64,000 nucleotides of DNA, taken from Fasciolopsis buskii. Lineage: Eukaryota; Platyhelminthes; Trematoda; Plagiorchiida; Fasciolidae. A program made the translations under genes and the position numbers. How positions within the stretch are numbered: position 1 is the stretch's first letter; the number at the start of each line of letters is the position of its first letter. The notes beneath the pieces are model-generated. The model worked only from the letters and a program-made list of their open reading frames with translations. It was not told where the DNA came from and ran no database searches. Of the stretch, positions 1 through 9,995 are shown in pieces. Where the stretch lies: contig LUCM01007186.1 of assembly GCA_008360955.1 (NCBI GenBank), positions 1-64,000 of the forward strand. Direction: 5' to 3'.

Positions 1-89
1 TAATGTCACCACTGATAACACGCCCGATACTCGCAATGGCTCATTGTAAAATAGTATAGTAAGTAGTTTTCACTTTGCTGCCTCACATT

Positions 90-2770
90 TTCTCAAGCCT
101 CGTGAGCCCCCGAATCTCGGTTCCTTCAATGCGCTCTAATCCAGGCTGGTCAACAGGCGCGTTTGACTTTGATAACGGACTGACTCACTTTTGATTGATG
201 TCTGCTGCGTCAGTGAAACACGAATTTAGGATTCGAATAGAGTAGAGTAATTCAAATTACTGCGCCAAAGTCTCGTCAAGGTATTTCCTGCACACTTCGG
301 GAGACAGAGCACCTCAATGCGGTGTAGGAATAGTCTTAAGTGAGAAGACCGAAGGGGCTCTTTTAGACTGGATCCCAGTCAACAGTCGCTTGTGCGCCGT
401 GAGACTGTAGGAATCGGTCGGCACTAGGGAGGATAGTAGTGTTAAGCGCATTTTATGTTACCTCGGTATACTCCTCAACAAACACTGCAGCACTGACATG
501 GAGAAAGACGAGTTTTACGGTGATCTTGTCACCCTTGTTCGGAAGAGCAAACGCTCTGCCATTGTAGTGGTGGCAGGTGATTTTAATTGGATAACTGAGT
601 GTATCGGAAGCCTGTTTAGGTGGGCGATGCGCCTTGCCTGCTCAGCGAACAGATAGTGAAGAAAGACATCTCCAGTTTTGTACAGACACTAACCTATTCC
701 TAGCTAGTACGAATTTCCGACACAGTTCGCGTCGCACAGTGACATGGCGCTCTGACTCGACAGGTACTTTGAGTCAGATTGACCATATCGCAGTTAGCTA
801 CCGTTGGTGTGGTTCTGTCCAGAACTGGACCACGTACGTCGAATCGGACCATGCGTTAGTCTTAATGCGATTTTTGCTGCAGCTCAACAGCCATCGACGC
901 AGGCTACAAGCCCGATTGGCTGTCGAACGTCTGTCGGATTCGGCTGTTTGCAACAGCTACGAACAAAAACTGTCCGAGGAACTAAGAACTTCGACGAGCA
1001 GCATTGTAGACGAGCAGTGGGATCAAATTAAGCGGGCTATGCATTTGGCAGCAGATTTCGCCCGTGGTCCTGGGTATAACGTTTATCAAAGACTGGATCT
1101 CGCAAGCGTCGGTAAGTCTAATGGAGCAAAAACACCAGCTCCCCAACTGCAAGGAGGTGATTAAGGTGCGTCGACAGCTACAGTGTCCGTTGATGATAAG
1201 CCATAGGAATGACCACGAAAACTGGTGGGTTAAGGTAGCCAAAGAGATGGAGGAAGCGGCCGCTTCAGGTAACAGTGGAAAACTGTTTAAGCTTATACGC
1301 GACAGCGGTAGGCGGCGAACTTCGGTTAGTGAAGTCGTGTGATAGGAATGGGTAGCTCATTCATGGTAGATAACAAAGACTGGACCGTTGGGCAGAGCAT
1401 TTCAAGTATCAGTTCAGCTGGCCACACGCTAACGTATTTAGTCCGGCGTCTGCAGCTGGCGGGCATGGGTGTCTATTGACCCCCCAACAAAGGTGGAAGT
1501 GCAGTGGAATATTCCGCTTCTGAAGAGGGGAAATTCAGCCCGTCCCGACGAACTTACCCAGTTCATTTCAAACTCGCCCTGATGAAACCACTTACCTCCT
1601 GGGAACGAGGGACGTATTCCATTATCGTGGGGCAAGTAATTGACCGTATCCATCTTCAACAAGGGCACACGAAGTGACTGTTGCAATTATCGTGGGATTA
1701 CTTTGATTCCGATAGTTACTGAGGTGTTAACTTTGATAATCCCGCATCGTTTGACACCGATTCGCGTGAGTAACATCCGCGAACAAGGGGCCAGATTTTG
1801 TCCAGGTCGAGGTTGCGTCGACCAGATATTCACCATTGGACTGGTACTGGAAACGTGCCAAACACAGTCTTTCTCGACGTGAAAGGCGCGTTCGACTCAA
1901 GGGATCGATCAGCGCTAATCGGTGCACCGGAAGGGTATGTCGACGAAGTTCGCGAACCTATGGCGAGCATTATACTCCCATGCCTATGGTCGCGGGAGGG
2001 TATGCGGTGAACTGTCAGATTCATTCGAAACGACTAGCGGTGTTCGACAAGAGTGTCCCATCTCTCCATTCCACTTCAACTTCGTCATGAACGAGGTGGT
2101 GAAAGATCCTTTAGGAGGTCTTCAGAATGTAGTAGACGAACTGGAGGAAAGCTGTGTGACCTAGACTACGCAGATGATGTGTGCCTTTTTGAGTTTGCGG
2201 ACCATGCACAACGGGCACTAGATAGACTCTCGAGATCGGTCGCTCGGTTTAGCGTGCGCTTTGCACCTTCAAGGTGCAAAGTGCTGTTGCAGAACTGGAC
2301 GGCGGTAGTGCCGAACTTGGTGCTGAGCGGAGAGGACCTATTGATTGTAGGCCGTTCCACCTAACTTGATAGCTGCGTATCGAACTATGTTAGCTCGGAA
2401 GTGTAGAGGTCAGGAATCTAGTAGTAGGTGACGGCTTTCAGAACACCTTGTTTCAGCGCATGAAACTTACTAGACTACGCTGTTTGGGTCACATGTTGCG
2501 TATGTCGAACACTCGTCTGCTTATCATGCCCAACTTTTTGTTCCAAGTAGAGGAAGAAGCCACATGGAGGTCAACAGATGACGTGGCAATGCTGAATAAG
2601 AAAATGTACAACGAACCTAGGTAAGGCAGGTGTCTTACGTCTTCGTGATTGGGATCCAAAAGACTCGTCAACCAGTTGTTTGGAGGCGCTGATAGTTACT
2701 GTAACGAACCATGGACAGTGGAAGTCGTGTCGTCGTTTTTTGTCGAGTCAGAATAATTGTAAATTTCCGT
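90..2770 (+). mobile_element. RTE-like non-LTR retrotransposon (LINE copy 1), degenerate
   Basis: This is a relic of a LINE that once encoded an apurinic-type endonuclease followed by a reverse transcriptase. The endonuclease can be followed in shifting frames from about 100: a DVCCVSETRI segment near 200, GDFN near 576-587, QIDHIAVSYRW near 775-815 and SDHALV near 844-861. The reverse transcriptase follows, with NYRGITLIP near 1685-1715, a GAFDS palm motif near 1885, SGVRQECPISPF near 2036-2070 and the catalytic YADD box at 2167-2178. The 3' segment LTRLRCLGHMLRM lies near 2465-2505. Many frameshifts and stops interrupt it, so no full protein can be made. The domain order and motif spelling match flatworm RTE-type elements, but the exact clade is an inference. 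Confidence 0.85.
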
Positions 2771-2934
2771 TTATACAGTTGACTGTATTTCGTGTAGTGC
2801 CTACCACTCAACTAAGCCCACTCCTTGTCCACCCTGTGTGTTCATTGTTCCCATTGCAACACGTAGGTGCATGAGAAAGTTTTGTTTAATGGTTTAATTT
2901 CTGGTATTGTGCTTTACGCAGGTAATCATCTTTT

Positions 2935-3160
2935 CGCTGTATACCACCTTCAGCTATTTGGGCACGTATTGCTTATAGCTGTCCATCACCCACTCGTTTA
3001 TTGTCCGTTTAGATGTGTTAGGAAAAGGCGGTGGAAGCGTCTCGGCGATCATACTGTGCTTTGGGCTGACTTTCGGAATACTTTGGCTTTGGTTGCTGTT
3101 TCCCGCTTTCTTGGTGGGGTTCATGAGATGACTATCTTTCTTTACAAACTCCTTGGGATT
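2935..3160 (+). mobile_element. 5'-truncated LINE 3' fragment
   Basis: The frame here reads HLQLFGHVLLIAVHHPLV followed by RKRRWKRLGDHTVLW. This matches the LGHVLRMPVH...WKK.RGG block at the C-terminus of the RTE-like LINEs elsewhere in the window (for example the minus-strand copy near 8840-8910). It comes about 450 bp after the same block in copy 1, so it is a separate insertion rather than a continuation. Only the last part of the reverse transcriptase ORF is present, as expected for 5'-truncated LINE insertions. Confidence 0.55.
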
Positions 3161-4457
3161 TGACTCAAAGTTGATCTTCGCGGTCTGTGGAAAATTCGTG
3201 TTTTACAAAGAATAGAGAAACAGAACAAAATGGTCACAAAATATTTAAGGTGGAAATAAGACAAAACTGTTGTCCCCCGATCTCTATCCGTTCTTTATAT
3301 GGTTTTATTTAAATATTCTTGCGTTGGCAACATGCTTGTTTCCAAGCTCAACTATGTTAGCAGGCCATGTATTATCGAAACCATGGCCAAACCCTGAGGA
3401 AGAAAAGTGATGCATGCTCATAAATGTAGTTGGTAGGGCATACCGCACAACCAGTAGGGCTCGCCACACGACGAGAGGAGGGATGCACTCCAAACCATAA
3501 CCCTGGAACTTGGAGTGGTATAGAACCATGCAAAGTCTCAATAGGTCAAGTGTATTAACGGGCCGGGTGGCAGCTAATTATCACCTGCAATTTCCATGGT
3601 TCTCCACATCTATGGTAGCACTTCCACTTAACACTTTTACGTCATCCGTTGTCCATCGGGATTGATGGTTCTTCAGTGTAATGGGAACTACCTGGCTGTC
3701 CAAGCCGAATTAGAGTTGACTTACTGCATCCTATCCTGAGCCTTTGACCAAACGGTCTAATCCACAAAGCAATAGGATGATCTGGTAGCCTAGTAAGAGC
3801 TGACGACTGGCGGCGGGTGCATATGCCTTTCGGATGGGGTTAGATATCCTGGATGCTCAGTGCACTCCTTCGGGACAGATGCTAGTGAGCAGCCCCGTTC
3901 GCATCGTACGCCGTTCGCGGTTGTTTTGGAATCAGGGTTTAGGCATCTCCTGGACAGACTACCAAAGACCAATCAACGTCGTTGTAAGCGCCGGGCATTC
4001 ACTTTCGATTTCGTATTTTGATGAAAACACCATCACAAGAAGGCAGTACACAGAACTTAGCAGAGGCTGTTTGAGACGTACGGTCATTTAGGCGTGTTTG
4101 GAGAGGCATTCACCTCGGGTAGCGGACTCTGAGATACCCGCCCTAGACTATGCTGAGGCATTCGGAGGCGGCCCATTTACTGAGGTTAAGCTTTATAAAT
4201 TTTGTGCTCATTGGCTTCTCACACAAGATACCGAATTTAGCGTAAGCAAGTTATTCTTCCGAATTGTTTGGTTCATGAGACACGCAAGCCATCATACCGC
4301 GTCAAAGTGCATTGACTTTGTGATAGTCTATGCTGCACCTGAAATGTATGCGTCATCATACCCGTCAATGCAGCCACATTCTATTGGTTTAGTTTTTCTT
4401 CCATTTATGGATACGAACTTATTTCCGATTAATTTTCTTATGAACTGCAGTGAAAGA
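3160..4457. other. Region upstream of the peroxiredoxin gene; no gene recognised
   Basis: I see no recognisable coding sequence. The frame of exon 1 stays open upstream to about 4098 with other in-frame methionines, but that upstream peptide resembles nothing I know and has no peroxiredoxin character. A splice-acceptor-like CTGCAG ends at 4450, eight bases before the chosen ATG. No convincing TATA box or other promoter element was found. The stretch near 3780-3970 has the look of an old dispersed repeat but could not be classified. Confidence 0.4.
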
Positions 4458-4802
4458 ATGTTTACAAACGCTCTTCGATCGATTGGAAGACTAGGACAAT
4501 CACTGGCTCGGCTTCCTCTCACCGTCCCCCGATATTTCGCAGCTCGAGTTCAACAACCGGCACCGGATTTTGTTGGCATGGCTGTGGTCAATGGAGATTT
4601 CAAGGAAATAAAATTGAAGGATTTCGCCGGAAAATACCTAGTTTTATTTTTTTACCCTCTGGACTTCACGTTCGTCTGCCCCACTGAGTTAATAGCTTTT
4701 TCCGACCGGATAAAAGACTTCGAAGAGGCTGGGGCGGCAGTTGTTGGTGTATCAACTGACTCACACTTTAGTCATTTGGCTTGGATTAATACACCACGAA
4801 AG
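4458..4802 (+). CDS. PRDX3: Mitochondrial typical 2-Cys peroxiredoxin (Prx3), exon 1
   Basis: This exon encodes residues 1-115 of a thioredoxin-dependent peroxidase that reduces hydrogen peroxide and organic hydroperoxides. Residues 1 to about 30 are rich in Arg, Leu, Ser and Ala with no acidic residues, which fits a mitochondrial targeting peptide. The mature enzyme starts near VQQPAPDF (31-38). The active-site motif is [14 protein letters not shown], with peroxidatic Cys74 and the conserved Pro67 and Thr71. The exon ends at AAG|GTGAGC in phase 0 after NTPRK. ATG 4458 was chosen because it opens the targeting peptide and sits just after an acceptor-like CTGCAG. An open upstream frame does not exclude an earlier start. 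The family assignment is firm; mitochondrial location is inferred from the leader. Confidence 0.93.
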
Positions 4803-6022
4803 GTGAGCTTTCAGTCAATTCTAATTGGTTTTTCCCCTTACGCAACCATGGGCTTCATGGTTAATCACCCTTCTTTCCTCTTTATTTCACTCACATAGCT
4901 ATCTATAAAAGAATAACCCAGCTTCATGGATTACCTGCATGTTTCTGTGCGAGAGGCGCATCTGGCATCTACAGCAAGTCCCTGTCCAAAGTTGAAGGGA
5001 AGTGTGGCAGCTAGAAAAGACCTTTGTGCGGCCTTGTTTGAAACTGTGGGTGCTCGTGTAGATTTTGAAACGTCCTGCTACGAGTGTTGCGGTAAAAAAA
5101 TTATGGGCTCGATGAAAGTAGTTATCTGTGCACGCGCTATGAAAGCACAGGACACTGGACAGTGTTCTTTCGTTATATGACGCTGTGACGTTAGGCTGTA
5201 AACCGCTATATTGGTTTGTTTGTGTGTTCCTGCTGGCTGCTATGCTTACTTTGATTCGACTCACGTTGACTTTTTTGTTTCCGTGCTCTTTAGGGCGGTC
5301 AAGCAACCTCTTCGAAAATCGCTGTTCTATTGAGTGCTACTCTGGCAACATTGACCCTGAGACTTAGGATGACACGGGACCACATGAGTTCCCAATAAGT
5401 CAGCTGTGGCAGCAAACGGGACGGTAGGAGATAGCCTTCTGTTGTTAAAACCATGAAAATGCGCAAATATGCGTTACGAATTCTTAGCCCAAACACCGCT
5501 TGGCCTTTATTTGCAAGTCCATACCTGTGGTCCTTCTACTGCCAAGCGCAAGGTGACAGGGGGGTTGCGGATAAGCCAGTTAGTTCACTCACCTATACCG
5601 GAAAACGGTATCGGATAAATTAGGCAGTTCCTTCGTACCTATGTAACTTAATGGTATTTAGAATGTAATCTTTTCCGATTTCTGATACAGCCGCTCGTTC
5701 CTCAAAGAAAAACTTGCGAGTAGTTTATCCGTATTGATTAGCAAAGTAAAGCGAAATACTGGCAAAGACACTTTGGGACCGGCTAAATATGACCCTAAGT
5801 GCAAGTCTGTATTAAACAAACTTACCGTCGACAGTCTCCTTTTTGGTTCTTGAAATCGGTCATAAAATAATTACCAAGCTCAGAATAATTGCATGATTTA
5901 CTTCTTAATGTCACAGCGATTGTTTCATTTGTTTGTTGGTAGTCTGTTCTCCTTCTCTAAGTGTTCCTGTCAAATAGCCGCTCATTTGTTCTCCTTTCAT
6001 TGTTATATCTATGTATTTGAAT

Positions 6023-6060
6023 GTATATGCATATATATATATGTATATGTATATATATAA
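6023..6060. repeat. AT-rich simple repeat
   Basis: An imperfect (TA)n tract with interspersed TATG units, within peroxiredoxin intron 1. Confidence 0.85.
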
Positions 6061-6296
6061 GAAGCATTTTCTATCGCCACTAGGGCCCATTATGCGAGGG
6101 AGGGGTACCGGCATCCATGACACAGGCTCTGAATGACATGAAGCACGTATGACCGCAACAGGTCAGGTGCGACCATGATCCGGTCGACAGTAAAGTACCG
6201 TTTCCCACCCAGGTGACCGGCGGATCTGCGAACCGAACCAATGGCTTTTTTGTGTGACTAGCGTTTAATTCAGTTAAAAAATTCCCTTGGCGCATT

Positions 6297-6345
6297 ACAT
6301 CTACCAACAACGCTGCGTTATTAACATTATATCATTCACAATCAA
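6297..6345 (+). repeat. Dispersed repeat fragment related to the arms of the 9773-9995 insert
   Basis: The segment starting ACATCTACCAACAACG and running through TTATTAACATTATATCATTC is nearly the same as both arms of the palindromic insert at 9830-9873 (inverted) and 9933-9976 (direct). It extends further into CACAATCAAA, as the reverse complement of the left arm does. Only one arm is present here, so it is a partial copy of the same small element. Confidence 0.7.
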
Positions 6346-6738
6346 AGCGTTTAATTCACTTCATCACCACCGGTCGTACGTACATGTATTCCATAGGCCT
6401 ATTTGTAATCACCCACACCAAGGCGAAAGGAAAAAGTGCCAGAGAAAAAGCAAAAAGGGTGTGCGGTGTCCGTCATGCATGTTCTCTTCGCCACACTTCT
6501 TTGCGTTTCTGGTCGTCCACTATAGTCCGTGGCTCCGTTACTAGGTAATGATGTGCGATGAGAATAGTCTACTGTCGCTGCCAGTTTTTTAGCTTTAAAG
6601 AGAAATGCGACATCAAAGGAACAAACAGGATTGAGAGGAAATGGCTGTCACTGTGAAAAATTTTTTCTTGTTAATGTTTAAACAAGCAGCCTAATGTTTT
6701 TGATGTACTTCGTAACATCGTTATCACCCCCCAATCAG

Positions 6739-6973
6739 GAAGGAGGCTTGGGCGGTCTGCACTATCCTCTACTTTCGGATTACAAAAAGAATATTTCGCG
6801 AGACTATGGAGTTCTTCTTGAGCCGATGGGTGTGGCTCTTCGAGGGCTGTTTATCATCAATCCTGAAGGCATTGTTCGACAAGTAACCGTCAATGACCTA
6901 CCTGTGGGTCGATCTGTCGATGAAGTTCTTCGGTTGGTGAAAGCATTTAAGTTTACTGATAAACACGGCGAAG
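6739..6973 (+). CDS. PRDX3: Mitochondrial typical 2-Cys peroxiredoxin (Prx3), exon 2
   Basis: This exon encodes residues 116-193 plus the first base of codon 194. It opens with EGGLGGL, so the intron falls one residue before the GGLG motif (117-120) that marks hyperoxidation-sensitive eukaryotic 2-Cys peroxiredoxins. It continues through [20 protein letters not shown] and [14 protein letters not shown]; Arg150 is the conserved active-site arginine. It ends with [19 protein letters not shown] and KFTDKHGE. The acceptor is CCAATCAG|GAA and the donor is G|GTGAGT at 6974. The reading frame joins exon 1 in phase 0 without loss of a residue. Confidence 0.95.
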
Positions 6974-7169
6974 GTGAGTTTGAATAAGCTTTCAGCTTTT
7001 CTGTTATCATATTTGTTATCATATGCTCACACCGTTGATGCAGTATATGGGGCACGCCCCTGACCATTATGGCCCCACTACATGGGAACGGGAAACCACC
7101 GACCACGACCGTGGAAAATGGAGTGTCATAAAGCTATACATGGTCTCTGTAAGCCATGTGTGGTAACGA

Positions 7170-7290
7170 ACTTGACGACAATCAGCTGGCACCCAATACT
7201 AAAGTAACCGGCGCCTCTAGGATTCGGGTCTCTGACCTCTTTGGAGTGACAGAGGCTTGAGTAAGTTGACCACGGCACGACTACTGGGGT
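7170..7290 (-). mobile_element. tRNA-headed SINE, family B, copy 1
   Basis: On the minus strand this reads as a tRNA-like head. An A-box-like GTGGTCAACTTACTC is followed about 35 bases later by a B-box-like AGACCCGAATCC. It aligns without gaps over about 80 bases with the copy near 24150-24250 (minus), including AAAGT.[AG]CCG and TCTCTGA[CT]CT on the plus strand. A pol III-derived SINE is the simplest reading. The 3' boundary is not defined. Confidence 0.5.
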
Positions 7291-8640
7291 ATGATTTTCA
7301 ACGGTTCATTTCCATATCAATGCAGCACTAAATATCACTTCGGAAGAGAAATGGTAGCGAATAAAAAGCGATAAAATGGAAAGCGTGGTCGAGTTCATAC
7401 ATATTTTGATACCAGTTACTAACTGGGCATCGGCACCGAGTGCCCCCATCACGTAAAGTCATTCCTTGATTTTAGCTCGGCCAGTTTCCGTTCAGGCCGT
7501 ACGGCCATTAATCCTTCGCGCACATGTTCTTGTTTCGGTTGCTGTATCGCCTGGCTTAAATTGCATGTTTTAGAGGATGCTTGTTTGCCTTCTTATGTTT
7601 CGCATTGCATTTAGACCTTTGAGTACGCAGGTGTCCGCATTTCAGTCGAAAAGATCGTTTTCATCACCTCGTCAAAATACAAGAAGTAAAATGCCATGGC
7701 GAAAAAATTTACATAGTTACGAAAGGTTATAAGAAGGCTTTCACGATCTTCCGATTAATGGGGATTTAGGCTAATCAGAGAACTGTCGAATTCCTGTAGC
7801 TAGTTATGCAGGAGAGTGTGAAGCTGAGGGTAAAACTTCTCCCGACGTAGGGACGGCATTTAGAAAGATCATCATTTAGAGAATGGGGTGGGCCCGAAAA
7901 ACTTTTTGTGCACCAATTTTTCACACTCGGATAGGTGCATATCACAATTTGGGGCACAATTCTTTCAGTGATGTTGAGGATATACTACTGATAATTGGTA
8001 GATCCTGACGAAGGGTTCCGAAGTCCTTTTCCAACACACCAGTAGAATTGAAAACGGAAAACGCACATTGATGAATAACTAGAGAGATATTGTTTTGTTT
8101 AACCTGGAAATGCTTCAGTCTTCTTATGTTAAATTCCCTTTACACAATTAGAAATGTGGATATCCATCATAGTTTTTTTTATCGATAACCATTCCTAAGT
8201 GGTTGGCAAACTCTGCCCTAGTAAATGTTTTTCTGTTAATGAAAAGATCGGTCAGAAGAATGAGCACGTCGAGAAAGAGTAAACAAACATTCGACGCATT
8301 TTGACAAACTCAGATTTATACTAGAGTAAACAGAAAAATCATGAAGGGGAAGCAATTAATTTGGAAAAGTTGCGGAACCCTCTGTCCCAAATGTAGATTG
8401 CCACAGAGCAACGCCAACAGCGTATTTGAATAATTGATCAAAGCTACGCGCAGTGAGATCGCCAGTGTATGTTGATAACGACTAGGGAGAGGTGACAGCT
8501 CCTTAATAAACCAGAATTATTTACCAAAGCGGTAGGTTTTTTTCATCCTACTCCTTTGCACTGAGTTCTCTTGGTCGATTAATCTGATGGCCATGCAAGA
8601 GGCGCTTGCGGCAGCCAAAATGTTCTGGTTGCAGATCATT

Positions 8641-8666
8641 ATATATATATATATATATATATATAT
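8641..8666. repeat. (AT)13 microsatellite
   Basis: A pure AT dinucleotide tract about 170 bp beyond the 3' end of the antisense LINE. Confidence 0.95.
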
Positions 8667-9772
8667 CACCAGAATCTAATTTGTAGCTTCATGAGTGTGC
8701 GTGGAAGCTCCTTGTTGAAGAGTCCACAGATGAAGCACAACTGTGATCCGTTGATAATTGTTTGTAGGTTAGGGTGAGCCAACCTTAAGAACGAGGGCAG
8801 AATGCCCCAAAATGTACATATGTATATATAGAACTTGTAAGTAGTATCTGGATGACCGCCAAGTCGCTTTTTCCAGCCTTGCCCAGCACGAAAAGGTAGA
8901 CGATGGACAGGCATACGCCATACGTGTTCAAGCTGTGGAGGATGACGTGGGGCGATTATGTCAATCAGAAGACGACTGGGTGAACCCTACACACGACGAC
9001 ACATCTCGTCATTGCTCACCGAATGTTCCCCCCAGACACGGAAATGCTTCGGAGAAAACGGTGTTTGAAAACAAAGTCGCCGGGGATCCTCAACATGGAA
9101 TGGTCATGCCTCGCAACTGTGAAGCAGAACACTACGAACTGCAGTATTGTACATCCTCTCCTTGTAGGAAAACCGGATGTCGCGTCAGCATCACAAGTGT
9201 CGCAGGTTCGTGAAAACTGCTCTGGCTTTCGTAATTCGTGATGTGACACCCTCCTCACCGCCACCAGGCGTGATTGTGCTCCCGAGGTGCTGAAAGCTAT
9301 TGATAGCCTCTAACCGATCACCACAAAGGTTGAATGGAGGTGCCGGCTCTTGTCAGTCTTGAAGTTCCTTGGATCTTGAAGGTGCAAAGCACATGCCTTA
9401 TTGGGATACCTCATTCGCCAACGCGGTCTAACGCGCGTTGAATTGCCTGTGCGTTGTCACTCAGTAGGGAGATATCATCGGGATACTAACTGAAAAACCG
9501 TCCCCCGGAAGGAGTTCAACTCCACCGTCTAAAAGACCAGATAATGAGTTCTGTATAACATCCTCTGTTGACAAAGTTGAGAAGAAATGGGGATACAGAG
9601 TGGCCTTACCGTACTCCAGTGGAGATGACGAAGGGTAGCGAAAGCTGGCCATAAGCTCTGATTCGACCTGACGTATGACGGTACAACTCTGAGGACGGAC
9701 ACATGCTTCTCAAGTGCTGTATTTTTCAACGAGAAGTGCCACAGTGCAGACCTATCAACAGAGTCAAAGGCT

Positions 9773-9995
9773 AAATGACGTAAGGAGTGTATCGAAAAAT
9801 CGATGCGCCATGTATTGGTTTTAATTGTGAATGATATACTGTTAATAACATCGTTGTTGGTAGATGTCATGTGCCAAATTTGATTGTAAAACTTTACTCG
9901 AGAAAGACTACCCACGGTAGTCGAAACGTTGACACATGACATCTACCAACAACGCTGTTATTAAAATTATATCATTAAGAGTCATTATATCATTA
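9773..9995. mobile_element. Palindromic small retroelement nested in LINE copy 2
   Basis: A 223-bp insert interrupts the reverse transcriptase palm of LINE copy 2. It is flanked by imperfect 13-bp direct repeats, AGAGTCAAAGGCT at 9760-9772 and AGAGTCAAGGGTT at 9996-10008, which look like a target-site duplication of the AFDS codons. It contains inverted 44-bp arms (9830-9873 and 9933-9976, 41 of 44 matching) around a 59-bp spacer with a strong hairpin. An 18-bp unit ATTATATCATTAAGAGTC is duplicated at its right end. Penelope-like pseudo-LTRs or non-autonomous foldback elements can look like this; which it is remains open. Confidence 0.65.
9830..9976 (+). ncRNA. Hammerhead-like fold (degenerate), in the palindromic insert
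   Basis: In the spacer, GACTACC (9906-9912), loop CAC and GGTAGTC (9916-9922) form a perfect 7-bp stem. It is followed at once by GAAAC (9923-9927), exactly where hammerhead helix II meets the conserved GAAA. GTT follows as a possible cleavage triplet. The inverted 44-bp arms could act as a very long helix I. The bases just before the stem read CTCGAGAAA instead of CUGANGA, so the core is damaged and catalysis is not expected. Penelope-like elements are known to carry hammerheads. Assignment rests on the stem-GAAAC arrangement only. Confidence 0.35.

Larger units (their letters stand above)
4803..6738 (+). other. PRDX3: Peroxiredoxin intron 1
   Basis: The 1936-bp intron begins GTGAGC and ends CCAATCAG, in phase 0. 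It contains an AT-rich simple tract at 6023-6060 and a 49-bp sequence at 6297-6345 that recurs in a palindromic insert in intron 2. The short open frames in it look like chance frames. Confidence 0.85.

Noticed and set aside
4098..4457. N-terminal extension of the peroxiredoxin frame upstream of 4458
   Set aside because: The frame is open, but the peptide has no peroxiredoxin or leader character, and an acceptor-like CTGCAG ends at 4450. The 4458 start gives a normal-length enzyme with a basic leader.
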